This document shows, one piece after another, positions 20,479-32,124 of a stretch of DNA of 64,000 nt. The first letter of the stretch is position 1. The number at the start of each line of letters is the position of its first letter. The notes under the pieces were generated by a model. It made no database searches, was not told the origin of the DNA, and saw only the letters and a program-made list of their open reading frames with translations. The stretch is taken from assembly GCA_016711325.1 (NCBI GenBank), contig JADJTH010000008.1, positions 871,377-935,376 of the forward strand. The letters run 5' to 3'. Source of the DNA: Nigerium sp. (GTDB taxonomy: Bacteria; Actinomycetota; Actinomycetes; Propionibacteriales; Propionibacteriaceae). The position numbers were made by a program, and so were the translations under genes.

Positions 20479-23400
20479 GAGATCACACTCCCGCTTCGTG
20501 CCGGACAACTCGATCGCACCGCGCAGTAGCGGCAGTGCTCGCCCGCCCGGGCCTCGAACGCGCCGTGGGCGAGCACCGCGGCGGCCCGTCCGAGCCGGTG
20601 GTGCACCCACGTCGGGTAGGCCAGTTCGGCCGGATCGTCGCTGAGGTGTGGTTTCTCCGTCAGCGACGGCTGCCGGAACTCCTTCGGCCAGGAGTCGTCG
20701 CCGAGCCGCAGGTAGACCAAAGATCCGCCCGCCGACCTCGTCTGCGGGGCGTGCCCGGCGAAACCGCCCGCCTCGATCGCCAACTGGTAGACCCCGACCT
20801 GCGGGCTGGCCGCCGCCTCAGCCTGCGTCGGCGCCGATCGGCCGGTCTTGAAGTCGATCACGCGCAACTCGCCCGACGGCGTCCGCTCCAGCCGGTCGAC
20901 CGTGCCGGACAGCACGATGACACGGTCGTCCACCTCGACGCGTGCGGCGAACGGCACCTCGACGCCGATGACGTCGGCGTGCTCGTGCCCCGCCTGCCAC
21001 GCCGCGAACCGGGCGACGGCGGCGTCCGCCTCGACGCGCTCGGACGCCGACAGCCAGGCCGCCGGGAACGGAATGTCGGCCCACACCTCGTCGAGCAGCG
21101 CGCGCGCCGTCTCGGGGGTGAGCTCGCCGACGGCGGCGCGCTCGGCCACCGCGTGGATCACCGAACCGAGCAGGGTCGTGCTCGACCGCGGCGGCTCGGC
21201 GGTGGCCTCGCGCGACAGGAAATACTGCCGCGGGCAGGTCAGCACCGACTCGACCTGGCTCGGGCTGAGCCGGATCTCACCGCCCCGCGGCGGGCTGGTG
21301 AGGCCCGTGGGCTCGCGCACCCCCCACCAGCGTGCCGGATCGGCGTCCGGTACCAGCACGCGACCGGAGTCGTCGGTGGCGTCCGCGAGCCGCGCCAACC
21401 TGATCGCGGCCGCCTGCCGCAGCCCCGGCGGCGATTCGGCGTCCTGCGCGACGCGCCGCAGCTGCGTGACCAGCGCGCGCAGCGTGTGCAGCCGCACGGG
21501 CACGTCGATCACGTGCCGGACGGCCACCCCCAGCTCGCCGAGGAAGCGCGACGGACGGTCCTCTTCGCCCTCGGCGCCCTCGACCGCCGTCACCAGCAGC
21601 CGGCCCTGCGCGCGCGAACACGCCAGCAGGAACAGGCGACGCTCGCCCGCGACCAGTTCGCGGGTCGTCACCGGCTCGCCCAGGCCGGACGACGTGAGCC
21701 GCTGGGCGTCGAACACGGACCCGTAGCGGCGCACGTCGGGCCACCCTCCTTCTTGCACCCCGGCGACCACGGTGAACGTCCAGTGACGGCCCGAGGCGCG
21801 GTGCGCGGTCAGCACCCGGACGCCGCGGCCCGACACCGCCGACTCCCGCTGGCTGTCGGCCGGGATCTGCTGCTGGGCCACCTCGGCGAGGAACCAGCGG
21901 ACGCCGTCGGCGCCCGCCGGTGCCAGCGACGCCTCGGCGAGCCCGAACAGGGCCACCACGGCGTCGAGGTCGTGGTTCGCGCGGGCCGGCGCGTCGCCGG
22001 TGCCGGTCGCCTCGGTCCCCAGCCGCTCGGGCCAGTCGGTGCCCGACCACAGCAGCCACAGTGCCTCGTCGACGCGTCCGTCCGCGGCGACGAGCGTGCG
22101 GGCCCGGGCGAGCAGGTCGCGGCGCTCGGCGAGCCCGGCCAGGTCGCCGGTGGCCAGCTCGTCGGGGATCTCACGCTCGCCAGCAAGAACCTGGGCCAGC
22201 AGCGTGGCCGCCGGGGTGCCCCCGCCGTCGGCGTCCGCGACCCGCAGCAACCGCGCGGCTCGCCGCAGCGACACCGCGTCGAAGCCGCCCCACCCCGACA
22301 GCAGCAGTCGGTGCGCCTCGTCGGCATCGGGCACGCCGCCCCGCGCGGCCACCTCGAGCGCCAGCAGCAGCGGCCGGACCGCCAGCTCGGAGGCCAGCCC
22401 GATCTCGTCGCCCGCCACCTCGACCGGGATGCCGGCATCGATCAGCGCCCGGGCCAGCGCCGGGATCTGGCTGCGCCCCGAGCGCACCAGCACGGCCATC
22501 TCGCCCCAGGCGAGCCCGCCCTCCAGGTGCGCGGCCCGCAGCTCCGCCGCGATGTGACGGGCCTGCGTGACCGCGTCGGGGAACGTGCACACCTCGACGC
22601 GGCCCGGCCCGCCGGCGCGCACGGCGCGATACGCACGGGCGGCCTCGGCGTCGAGCGCGGGCGCGCCCAGCCGGCGGGCGACGGACGCCAGCGCCGCCAC
22701 CTGGGCCTCGCTCTGCCGCCACGCGACGCCGAGTACCTCGACCCGCGGCGCCGCCCCGCCCTTCGTGAACAGGCGCACGAACTCGGTGGCCGCCCGCGGG
22801 TGCGCGCCCCGGAAGCGGTAGATCGACGTGTCGGGATCGGCGAGCGCGACCACCGGCATGCCGTCGGGCGCCAGGGCGCGCACCAGCGCGATCTGGGCCG
22901 GATCCAGCTCGCACCAGTCGTCGACGTACACCGCGCCGAATTGCGCGCGCACGCCGGACACCACCTCGTCGCGCTCGAGCAGCAGCCGCGCCCGGTGGAC
23001 GAGTTCGGCGTAGTCGAGCGCGCCTTCGGCGTCCAGCACGTCGAGATACTCGGCCAGGAACCCGCCCAGCACCTGCCAGCCCGGCTCAGCGGCCGCGGCG
23101 CCGGCGTCCGCGACGTCGTCGGGATCGAGGCCCAATTGGCGCGCCCGGGCCACGACCGCCCGCGCCTGCGCCGCGAACGCGCGCGTCGTCAGCGCGGCCT
23201 CGAGCTCGTCGGGCCAGGCCTGCGCCCAGCCTCGCAGCAGTTCGCGGATCCGGAACTCCTGCTCGGGCGCCGTCAGCAGCTTCGGCTCGGCGTCCTCGGC
23301 GTCGGCCCAGCGGCGCACCAGCGCGAGGCAGAAGGCGTGGATGGTCATCACCTGCGGCGCGAGGGTGGTGTGCCCGGCGGCGCGCACGATGCGATCGCGC

Positions 23401-23561
23401 AGCTCGGACGCCGCCTGCCGGCTCGCCGCGAACACCAGCGCCGGCGCCTGCCGCGACCGGATGCGGGCGGCCACGGCCTCGACGAGCAGCGTCGTCTTGC
23501 CCGTGCCCGCCGCGCCCAACACGAGCACCGTGCCGGCCGCCTGCGCCACCACGTTCGTCAT
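20475..23561 (-). CDS. adnA: AdnA-type ATP-dependent helicase-nuclease subunit
   Basis: A 1028-residue partner of AdnB. Walker A GAAGTGKT lies at 16-23. The C-terminal nuclease has VIDFKTGR and an iron-sulfur-type cysteine set: one Cys in LTCPRQYFL, and CRYC plus SSC close to the C-terminus, as in AddB/AdnA. The ATG at 23561 follows GGAGGGG with normal spacing; the GTG two codons earlier would sit directly on the ribosome site. With adnB it resects DNA ends in RecA-dependent and single-strand-annealing repair. Confidence 0.93.
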   Translation of the reverse strand: MTNVVAQAAGTVLVLGAAGTGKTTLLVEAVAARIRSRQAPALVFAASRQAASELRDRIVRAAGHTTLAPQVMTIHAFCLALVRRWADAEDAEPKLLTAPEQEFRIRELLRGWAQAWPDELEAALTTRAFAAQARAVVARARQLGLDPDDVADAGAAAAEPGWQVLGGFLAEYLDVLDAEGALDYAELVHRARLLLERDEVVSGVRAQFGAVYVDDWCELDPAQIALVRALAPDGMPVVALADPDTSIYRFRGAHPRAATEFVRLFTKGGAAPRVEVLGVAWRQSEAQVAALASVARRLGAPALDAEAARAYRAVRAGGPGRVEVCTFPDAVTQARHIAAELRAAHLEGGLAWGEMAVLVRSGRSQIPALARALIDAGIPVEVAGDEIGLASELAVRPLLLALEVAARGGVPDADEAHRLLLSGWGGFDAVSLRRAARLLRVADADGGGTPAATLLAQVLAGEREIPDELATGDLAGLAERRDLLARARTLVAADGRVDEALWLLWSGTDWPERLGTEATGTGDAPARANHDLDAVVALFGLAEASLAPAGADGVRWFLAEVAQQQIPADSQRESAVSGRGVRVLTAHRASGRHWTFTVVAGVQEGGWPDVRRYGSVFDAQRLTSSGLGEPVTTRELVAGERRLFLLACSRAQGRLLVTAVEGAEGEEDRPSRFLGELGVAVRHVIDVPVRLHTLRALVTQLRRVAQDAESPPGLRQAAAIRLARLADATDDSGRVLVPDADPARWWGVREPTGLTSPPRGGEIRLSPSQVESVLTCPRQYFLSREATAEPPRSSTTLLGSVIHAVAERAAVGELTPETARALLDEVWADIPFPAAWLSASERVEADAAVARFAAWQAGHEHADVIGVEVPFAARVEVDDRVIVLSGTVDRLERTPSGELRVIDFKTGRSAPTQAEAAASPQVGVYQLAIEAGGFAGHAPQTRSAGGSLVYLRLGDDSWPKEFRQPSLTEKPHLSDDPAELAYPTWVHHRLGRAAAVLAHGAFEARAGEHCRYCAVRSSCPARSGSVIS

Positions 23562-23657
23562 GAACACCCCTCCATGCGCACCATCCCAGCACAGCCGTCC
23601 GACAGTATTCCGCCGTGGTCACCCGTGCTCACCGGCGACAGGGCACTACGGTGAACC

Positions 23658-24566
23658 ATGGCCGATCTGACGACGACCGTGGATGGGCGCACCCTGAAGC
23701 TCACCAACCTCGGCAAGGTGCTCTACCCGTCCGGCTTCACCAAGGGCGAGGTGATCGACTACTACCGCGCGATCGCCCCGGTGCTGCTCCCCCACCTCGA
23801 CGGACGGCCCGTGACGCGCGTCCGTTTCCCGAACGGCACGTCCGAGAAGGGGTTCTTCGAGAAGAATGCCCCCGCCGGCGCACCCGACTGGCTGCGCGTC
23901 CTGCACACGACCGGCGCAGACGGAGAGCTCGACTACCCCCTCATCGACGGCCTGCCCGCCCTGATCTACATGGCCAACCTCGCCGCGCTCGAACTGCACG
24001 CCCACCAGTGGAAGGTGGGCGCCCGCACCAGGAACGTCACCGTCGACCAGAATCTGCCGGTCGACCAGCTCGTGATCGACCTCGACCCCGGTGAGGGCGT
24101 CACCATGCCGCTGATCGCCACCGCCGCGCTGCTGATCGCCGGGGAGCTCGGCGCGGCCGGGCTGACCAGCGTCGCCAAGACGTCGGGTGGCAAGGGGATC
24201 CAGGTCTACTCACCTCTCACCCGGACGCCCGCCGGCCGCGTCCTCGACTGGGCCCGGGCGCTCGGCGAGCGGCTGGTCGCCGAACACCCGGCGCTCTTCG
24301 TCACCGTCATCGCGAAACAGGCGCGGGCCGGCAAGATCCTGATCGACGTCAACCAGAACCTGCCCGGTCGCACCACCGTCGCCCCCTATTCGCTGCGCGC
24401 CCGCGACGAGCCCACGGCGTCCACGCCGCTGAACTGGGACGAGGTCGAGGCCGCCGCCGAAGGCGCCCCGCTGCGGTTCACCGGCGCGGACGCGCTCGCC
24501 CGTGTCGACTCCCACGGCGACCTGTTCTCTCTCATGCTCGGACGACGCCGCGGCACCCTCGGGTAG
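23658..24566 (+). CDS. Stand-alone LigD-type polymerase/primase
   Basis: A 302-residue archaeo-eukaryotic primase-type polymerase of the LigD polymerase-domain family, with no ligase or phosphoesterase domain. It starts at the usual LTNLGKVLYP motif. Metal-binding aspartates are D141 and D143 in VIDLDPG. The second motif reads TSGGKGIQVY, with Gln where LigD commonly has His. Such proteins add ribonucleotides at breaks during end joining. Ku is encoded 22 kb away; no ATP-dependent ligase is visible in the window. A weak ribosome site suggests a leaderless start. Confidence 0.9.
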   Translation: MADLTTTVDGRTLKLTNLGKVLYPSGFTKGEVIDYYRAIAPVLLPHLDGRPVTRVRFPNGTSEKGFFEKNAPAGAPDWLRVLHTTGADGELDYPLIDGLPALIYMANLAALELHAHQWKVGARTRNVTVDQNLPVDQLVIDLDPGEGVTMPLIATAALLIAGELGAAGLTSVAKTSGGKGIQVYSPLTRTPAGRVLDWARALGERLVAEHPALFVTVIAKQARAGKILIDVNQNLPGRTTVAPYSLRARDEPTASTPLNWDEVEAAAEGAPLRFTGADALARVDSHGDLFSLMLGRRRGTLG

Positions 24567-24594
24567 TGTGGCCGCGAATCCAAGGAGGAACAGC

Positions 24595-24825
24595 ATGGAA
24601 GTCAAGGTCGGCATCCAGAACGTCGCGCGCGAGATCGTCATCGAGACCAGCACCTCTGCATCCGGGCTTCAGGACGCGCTCGCGACCGCGCTCGCCGACG
24701 GCGGCGTGCTCACGCTCAGCGACGGGAAGGGTCGCAAAGTGCTCATTCCAGCCGCCACGGTGGCCTACATCGATCTCGGCGCCGAGAACGCGCGCCCGGT
24801 GGGGTTCGGCGCCCTCAGCGACTGA
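24595..24825 (+). CDS. DUF3107 family protein (TB9.4-like)
   Basis: A 76-residue protein starting MEVKVGIQN, typical of DUF3107, named for M. tuberculosis Rv3208A (TB9.4). A strong AAGGAGG ribosome site at 24582-24588 fixes the ATG. It lies upstream of the DEAD-box helicase, as in mycobacteria. Function unknown; predicted cytoplasmic. Confidence 0.9.
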   Translation: MEVKVGIQNVAREIVIETSTSASGLQDALATALADGGVLTLSDGKGRKVLIPAATVAYIDLGAENARPVGFGALSD

Positions 24826-24961
24826 CGCGCTAGGATGGGCGGGTACGCACGTCCGATTGTGCGTCCCCGCCGCCCGAGCGCACCCACGTATGGTTCGCGC
24901 CAACAGCGGGTTCGATGAGGGCCGGCGCGAAGAAACGCCGGTGAAGTAGTAAGGCACCGCG

Positions 24962-26557
<1,596 letters not shown>

Positions 26558-26658
26558 GCGCACCGCCCGCGGGGCTCGTTCGATCTTGAGACCCCAGGGC
26601 CCCTAGGACGCCCTCGGCACCCCGTCAATGCATCCTGTATCCTAATCGAGCGCAGTTG

Positions 26659-26685
26659 GGCCTCCGGTGAGGTATTCCGGAGGCC
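26659..26685 (+). promoter_or_regulatory. Hairpin in the NRPS leader
   Basis: Perfect 9-bp inverted repeat (GGCCTCCGG, 9-nt loop, CCGGAGGCC) about 100 bp before the NRPS start. A TATCCT at 26638-26643 could be the -10 element of a promoter just upstream. No U-run follows, so it could be an mRNA stem-loop or an operator. Confidence 0.35.
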
Positions 26686-26723
26686 ACGCGCATTTCGTCG
26701 GTCGTCGAGGCTAAGGATCGGCT

Positions 26724-26745
26724 GCGGACATTTCGCGGACATTTC
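26724..26745 (+). repeat. 11-bp direct repeat upstream of the NRPS
   Basis: Two adjacent copies of GCGGACATTTC (26724-26734 and 26735-26745), spaced by exactly one helical turn, 36 bp before the GTG of the NRPS. The unit is AT-richer than its surroundings and could be a regulator binding site. Confidence 0.4.
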
Positions 26746-26781
26746 GCGAAGGCCCGCAGCCAACTGGAGGGGAAAAACGAC

Positions 26782-29700
26782 GTGGATTCAGCGAGCCTGG
26801 GCACTACCCCAGATCAACAGACTCGTGTGGGACACCCGGTGGGCCTCAGCCCAAGCCTGGTCAGGCCCGACCCTCGTCCCCATCGTCCGCACGACGACTG
26901 GAGCTACCTCGAGGCGATCCCGCGCCCTCGCCGGCTTCACCACTTCATCGAGCGGGCCGCTGCGACAACGCCCAACGCCCTCGCGCTGGTGGTCGGCGAC
27001 GAAGAACTGACGTACCGGGAGTTCGACGAAATCGGTGACCGGCTGGCCGGCCAGCTCCACGAGCAGGGCATCGGCCCCGGATCGACCGTCGGCATTCTCA
27101 TCGAACGCTCAACCCCCCTTTACGTGGCGATCATCGGCGCTCTGAAGACCGGCGCCAGATACGTTCCGATCGACGCGAAGGCGCCGAAGGACCGAATCGA
27201 GTACATCACCACGGACGCGGGCGTCGACATCCTGCTGACCTCGCGCGACAAGGCTGAGGAGAGCGATGGCCTCGCCGTCGCGCGCATGTTCCTCGACGAC
27301 GTGGACGTGCTCCGTCACGCCTCGGTTCCGACGCGATTCGTCGGCACCGCCGGCGACGATCCGGTCGCCTACATCATCTACACCTCGGGTTCCACCGGCC
27401 GGCCGAAAGGCGTCGCGGTCGCGCACTCGAGCATCTGCAACTTCGTGGTGGTGGCGTCCGAGGTCTACGGCGTGCAGGCGTCCGACCGCGTCTATCAGGG
27501 GCTCTCGGTCTCCTTCGACTTCTCGCTGGAAGAGCTGTGGACGACGTGGGCGACCGGCGCGACCCTCGTCGCCGGCCCGACGGACGGCCGGCAGGTCGGC
27601 TCCGGGCTCGCGGACTTCCTCGAAGAGAACCGCATCACCTTTCTCCACGCCGTTCCGACCGTGCTCACCACGCTCGACCGCACACCGCCGCTGATTCGCA
27701 CCCTCAATCTGGGCGGCGAGGCCTGTCCGCAGGAGCTCGTCGAGCGGTGGGGCGAAGGCCGGCGTCTGCTCAACACCTACGGGCCCACCGAGTGCACGGC
27801 GAGTTGCACCTGGTCCGAGATGGCCCCCGGCGTCCCGGTCACGATCGGTGCGGCGCTGCCGACCTATCGCGTGACCCTGCGCGACGAGGACTTCAACCTC
27901 GTCGCCGACGGCGAGATCGGCGAACTGTGCGTGAGCGGGGTGGGCGTCGCGGTCGGCTACGTGGGCCGCGACGACCTGACCGCGCAGAAGTTCGTCCTCG
28001 ACGAGGAGGGACGCCGCACGTACCTCACCGGCGACCTCGGCCGCTTCAACGCGGCGGGCGAGATCGAGTACCTCGGCCGCAAGGACGCCGAGGTCAAGGT
28101 CCGCGGGCACCGCGTCGACCTCGGCGAGATCGAGTCCGTCATCATGGAATCGCCCGAGGTGGCCTCGTGCGTGGTCAAGAAGCTGGCCACCGAGGGCACC
28201 GGCGGCGAACTGGTCGCCTACATCCTCCCGGCGGCGGGCGTCGAGGAGACGCGCGAACTCGCGTCCGCCCTGCACGAGCACTGTCGTCGCAGGCTGCCTC
28301 CCTACATGGTCGCCGACTACGTCGAGTTCATCGACACCGTGCCCCTCATGCCGTCGGGCAAGGCGGATCGCAACGCCCTGCCCGACCCGGTCCATCCCCG
28401 GCTCATCGGCGGGCTCGACCAGTACGCGCCGCCCGCCACCCCGAGCGAGGAGGCCCTCGTCCGGATCTGGGGCGACATCCTGCGGATCCCGCCGGAATCG
28501 CTGTCGGTCAATGCCGACCTGTTCACCGACCTGGGCGGCCACTCGCTGATCGCCGCCACCCTCGTGTCGCGCCTGCGCGCCTCGGAGCGGCCGGGCGCCG
28601 ACGACCTGTCGATCCCCGACCTCTACGCGCACCCGACCGTGCGCGGCCTCGCGGCCTTCCTCGACGCCGCGTCCGTCACGGCGCCGTCCGAGCCCAAGGT
28701 CGCCGCGGTGCGGCGCCGCTACCCGGCCCCGAAGATCTGGCTGTTCGGCTTCCTGCAGACCGTCTACATCTACCTGATCGTCGTGCTGTCGATGTTCCCG
28801 ATCGCGGTCATCTACTGGCTGGAGGAGGGCATCCCCTCGACGTCCATGCTGCTCCAGCTCATCGTGGCGATCCCGATCTCCTACCTGACGACTCGCTGGG
28901 TCTTCCCGCTGGTCACGTGCTGGCTGGCCGGCCGCGGGCTCCGTGAGGGCGAGTATCCCCTCTACTCGGTCACCCACTATCGCGTCTGGGTCATGCAGCG
29001 CGGTCTGTCCCTGTCGCCGCTGGCCCACCTGACCGGGTCCCACCTCATGGCTCGCTACCTACGCATGCTGGGCGCGACCGTCGGGGACGGCTGCCACATC
29101 GGCACCGCGCAGATTCCCCTCCCCTCGCTCCTCGAGTTGGGTCACGACGTCACCGTCGGCTACGAGACGCACCTGCGCGCCTTCGAGATCGAGGACGGCC
29201 TGCTGCGACTCGGGCGCGTCCGAATCGGCGACAACGCGATCGTCGGACCGAACTGCATGCTGGCCGGCGGCAGCTCGATGGGCCGCGACACCACGCTCCA
29301 GCCTCAGTCGCTGCTGAGGTCGGGCGAGCACGTCCCGGACGGCGAGGAGTGGGCGGGCACGCCGGCCGCGGCGCAACCGCCGGAGCGGACCGACCCTGCC
29401 CTGGCCACCATGCGGCGGTGCTCGGACGCCCCGCGCGAGTGGGCACCGGCGCTGGTCGGGAAGCTGCGCGCGGGAATCGTCTTCCTCGAGCTCATGCCGA
29501 TCATCGCGACCCTGCCGATCATGATCCTCGTCTGGTGGACCCTGCTGACCTTCGACCACATGGCGGCGCTGTGGGCCACGCTGGCGTCCGGACCGATCTT
29601 CGTGGTGAGCACCTGCGCCCTCATCCTGTGGTTCCGCCGGTTCGCGATGCGGAACACGCCGGTCGGCGTCCACCACCTGCGGTCCACGCTGGGCGTCGAG

Positions 29701-32124
29701 AAGTGGTACACCGACAAACTGCTGGAAGCGAGCCTCGAGTACACCAACTCGCTCTACGGCACGCTCTACACGCCTCACTGGCTGCGGATGCTCGGCGCGC
29801 ACGTGGGCAAGGACGCCGAGATCGCCACCATCGCGAACATCGACCCCGACCTGCTGACCCTCAAGGACGGCACGTTCGTCGCCGACATGGCCTCGATCGG
29901 CGCCGCGACCTACGGCAACGGCCACGTCGCCTTCCGCCGGACCGTTGTCGAGGACCGCGCGTTCGTCGGCAACGCCTCCTACATCCCCTCCGGCACGCGG
30001 CTGGGATCGAACTCGCTGATCGGCGTCCTGTCGACGCCCCCGCTCAAGGGCGTGGCCGAGGGAACGTCGTGGCTGGGCAACCCGGCGATCTTCCTGCCGC
30101 AGCGCGAGGTGGTGGACAGCTTCAGCGAGAGCATGACCTTCCGTCCGCCGCGGTCGAAGGTCATTGCGCGGTACATCATCGAGTTCTTCCGAATCTGCCT
30201 GCCGGCCACGTTCCTCGGTCTGTCGTCGTTCTTCACGCTCATGGTGGTCGCGTTGCTGGCCCGGGACGGCTGGGGCCTTCCCGCCCTGGTCTTCATCGTC
30301 GGTGTGGCCGCCCTGACCGGAAGCCTGCTGGTCACGCTGGTGGTCGCCCTGCTCAAGTGGCTCATGCTCGGGCGGTACAAGCCGCGCGTCGAGCCGCTGT
30401 GGGGCCACTTCGTCCGCCGGACGGAGTTCATGACCGGTATCTTCGAGACGACGGCCGTGCCCGTGGCGCTGGCGCTCCTCCAGGGCACGCCGATGCTCAA
30501 CCCGATGCTGCGGCTCTTCGGCGCGAAGATCGGCAGGCGCTGCCTGATCGACACCACCTACCTCACCGAGTTCGACCTGGTCCGGCTCGGCGACGACGTC
30601 ACCATCGGCACCGACGTCTCGCTGCAGACCCATCTGTTCGAGGACCGCGTGATGAAGATGGGCTACGTCACCATCAAGTCGGGCGCCAGCGTCACGGCGC
30701 GGGACGTCGTGCTCTACGGTGCCACGGTCGGCGAGGACACCCGCCTCGCCCAGCTGACCCTGGTCATGAAGGGCGAGGAGCTTCCCCCGAACACCCGCTG
30801 GGCCGGGGTTCCGGCCCGCCGCGACCGCGGTCTCCACGCGGCGCCCAGCGGAGCCGAGGTCGTTTCCGCCCCACCGGCCCCCGAGCCGCTGCCCCTCGCC
30901 GACGACCTCTTCACGGCGCCCCACGCGACCGAGGAGCACCACTGGGAGGACTTCCGGCCGGGCCGGAGGATCGTCGGCATCGATCTTGCCCGGGCGATCG
31001 CCATCGTCGGGATGATGGTCGTCCACCTCATCGACCAATCCGGGGCCAACGGCGACATGGCCTGGTCCTGGCGCGTGAGCGCCGGCAACGCCGCAGCCCT
31101 GTTCGCTGTGCTGGCGGGCGTCGGCATCGCGCTCGCCACGGGCGGCGACCGGCGTCCCCGCGGTCGTCAGGGGCTGCTCGCGGCCTCGGTGGGCACCTTG
31201 ACGCGGGCCGTCCTCATCGGGCTCGTCGGCCTGACCCTCGGAATGTTCGTGCCGACCGACATCGCGCACGTGATCCTGACCTATTACGCCGTCCTCTTCG
31301 TGATGGCGATCCCGTTCCTCGGTCTGCCCGCACGGGCGCTGGCCTTCTTCGCCCTGGTCGCGGCGCTGGCCGCTCCTGTCGCCAGCCATGTCCTCCGCTC
31401 GTCGCTGCCCACGCCCGAGCCGACCAACGTGAGCTTCCTCACGCTGGCGGCCGATCCCTCGGGCGTGCTGACCGATCTCCTGCTGACGGGCACCTACCCC
31501 GCCCTCCCGTGGATGGCCTACCTGTTGGCCGGCATGGCGGTGGGACGCATCCGGCTGCACCGGGCCGTGTCCGTCGTCCTCGCGTTCGGCGGCGCGGCGC
31601 TCGCCGCCGCGGCGTCCGTGGGTTCCTCCCTCGCGATGAACCAGCTCGGCGGGCTCGAGGCGATCGCGGCGGTGGCGCAGCAGACGATGTCGCTGAGCGA
31701 GTTCTCGTCCCTGCTCGTCTGGGGCGCCGACGGCACCCTTCCGACCACCTCGTGGTGGTGGCTGGCCGTGCTGGCCCCCCACACCACGACGCCGTTCGAC
31801 CTGCTGTTCACCCTGGGCGTGGCTCTGGCGGTGCTGGGGGTGTCGCTCATGGCCGGATTCGTCACGCCCGACCTGGTGAAGCCGCTGGCGGTCATGGGAT
31901 CGATGCCCCTCACCCTGTACTCGCTCCACCTCGTCATGACGACGATCCCGGAGATTCCGGGGGGGACGCTGGGCTTCTGGATCCAGGTCGTCGTGTTGCT
32001 CGCGTTCGCGCTTGTGTGGCACAGGCGCCACGCACGCGGTCCGCTGGAGGCGGTCTTCCATGGCGCGGCCCGGGCGGCCATCCGGGCGGTCGGGGGCGAG
32101 CCGCCGAGGCGGTCCGCCGAATGA
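26782..32124 (+). CDS. Pls/PosA-type NRPS fused to a membrane acyltransferase domain
   Basis: A 1780-residue membrane enzyme. The adenylation domain spans about 40-530 (YTSGSTGRPKG at 197-210, NTYGPTE, YLTGDLGRF, final SGKADRNALP). A carrier domain follows with Ser588 in GGHSL. There is no condensation or thioesterase domain; instead three repeated units of membrane helices and left-handed beta-helix (hexapeptide) segments fill about 640-1370, as in epsilon-poly-lysine synthetase (Pls/PosA). Residues about 1393-1770 add a multi-helix domain beginning GIDLARAIAIVG...H, like HGSNAT/DUF418 acyltransferases. Pls proteins are usually about 1300 residues, so the fusion is unusual. GTG start with GGAGGGG ribosome site. 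Product unknown; a homopoly-amino acid is inferred. Confidence 0.88.
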   Translation: MDSASLGTTPDQQTRVGHPVGLSPSLVRPDPRPHRPHDDWSYLEAIPRPRRLHHFIERAAATTPNALALVVGDEELTYREFDEIGDRLAGQLHEQGIGPGSTVGILIERSTPLYVAIIGALKTGARYVPIDAKAPKDRIEYITTDAGVDILLTSRDKAEESDGLAVARMFLDDVDVLRHASVPTRFVGTAGDDPVAYIIYTSGSTGRPKGVAVAHSSICNFVVVASEVYGVQASDRVYQGLSVSFDFSLEELWTTWATGATLVAGPTDGRQVGSGLADFLEENRITFLHAVPTVLTTLDRTPPLIRTLNLGGEACPQELVERWGEGRRLLNTYGPTECTASCTWSEMAPGVPVTIGAALPTYRVTLRDEDFNLVADGEIGELCVSGVGVAVGYVGRDDLTAQKFVLDEEGRRTYLTGDLGRFNAAGEIEYLGRKDAEVKVRGHRVDLGEIESVIMESPEVASCVVKKLATEGTGGELVAYILPAAGVEETRELASALHEHCRRRLPPYMVADYVEFIDTVPLMPSGKADRNALPDPVHPRLIGGLDQYAPPATPSEEALVRIWGDILRIPPESLSVNADLFTDLGGHSLIAATLVSRLRASERPGADDLSIPDLYAHPTVRGLAAFLDAASVTAPSEPKVAAVRRRYPAPKIWLFGFLQTVYIYLIVVLSMFPIAVIYWLEEGIPSTSMLLQLIVAIPISYLTTRWVFPLVTCWLAGRGLREGEYPLYSVTHYRVWVMQRGLSLSPLAHLTGSHLMARYLRMLGATVGDGCHIGTAQIPLPSLLELGHDVTVGYETHLRAFEIEDGLLRLGRVRIGDNAIVGPNCMLAGGSSMGRDTTLQPQSLLRSGEHVPDGEEWAGTPAAAQPPERTDPALATMRRCSDAPREWAPALVGKLRAGIVFLELMPIIATLPIMILVWWTLLTFDHMAALWATLASGPIFVVSTCALILWFRRFAMRNTPVGVHHLRSTLGVEKWYTDKLLEASLEYTNSLYGTLYTPHWLRMLGAHVGKDAEIATIANIDPDLLTLKDGTFVADMASIGAATYGNGHVAFRRTVVEDRAFVGNASYIPSGTRLGSNSLIGVLSTPPLKGVAEGTSWLGNPAIFLPQREVVDSFSESMTFRPPRSKVIARYIIEFFRICLPATFLGLSSFFTLMVVALLARDGWGLPALVFIVGVAALTGSLLVTLVVALLKWLMLGRYKPRVEPLWGHFVRRTEFMTGIFETTAVPVALALLQGTPMLNPMLRLFGAKIGRRCLIDTTYLTEFDLVRLGDDVTIGTDVSLQTHLFEDRVMKMGYVTIKSGASVTARDVVLYGATVGEDTRLAQLTLVMKGEELPPNTRWAGVPARRDRGLHAAPSGAEVVSAPPAPEPLPLADDLFTAPHATEEHHWEDFRPGRRIVGIDLARAIAIVGMMVVHLIDQSGANGDMAWSWRVSAGNAAALFAVLAGVGIALATGGDRRPRGRQGLLAASVGTLTRAVLIGLVGLTLGMFVPTDIAHVILTYYAVLFVMAIPFLGLPARALAFFALVAALAAPVASHVLRSSLPTPEPTNVSFLTLAADPSGVLTDLLLTGTYPALPWMAYLLAGMAVGRIRLHRAVSVVLAFGGAALAAAASVGSSLAMNQLGGLEAIAAVAQQTMSLSEFSSLLVWGADGTLPTTSWWWLAVLAPHTTTPFDLLFTLGVALAVLGVSLMAGFVTPDLVKPLAVMGSMPLTLYSLHLVMTTIPEIPGGTLGFWIQVVVLLAFALVWHRRHARGPLEAVFHGAARAAIRAVGGEPPRRSAE

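Noticed and set aside
29059..32061. 1000-residue minus-strand frame opposite the NRPS
   Set aside because: Composition is His/Arg/Gln-rich as expected for antisense of high-GC coding sequence; no family motif.
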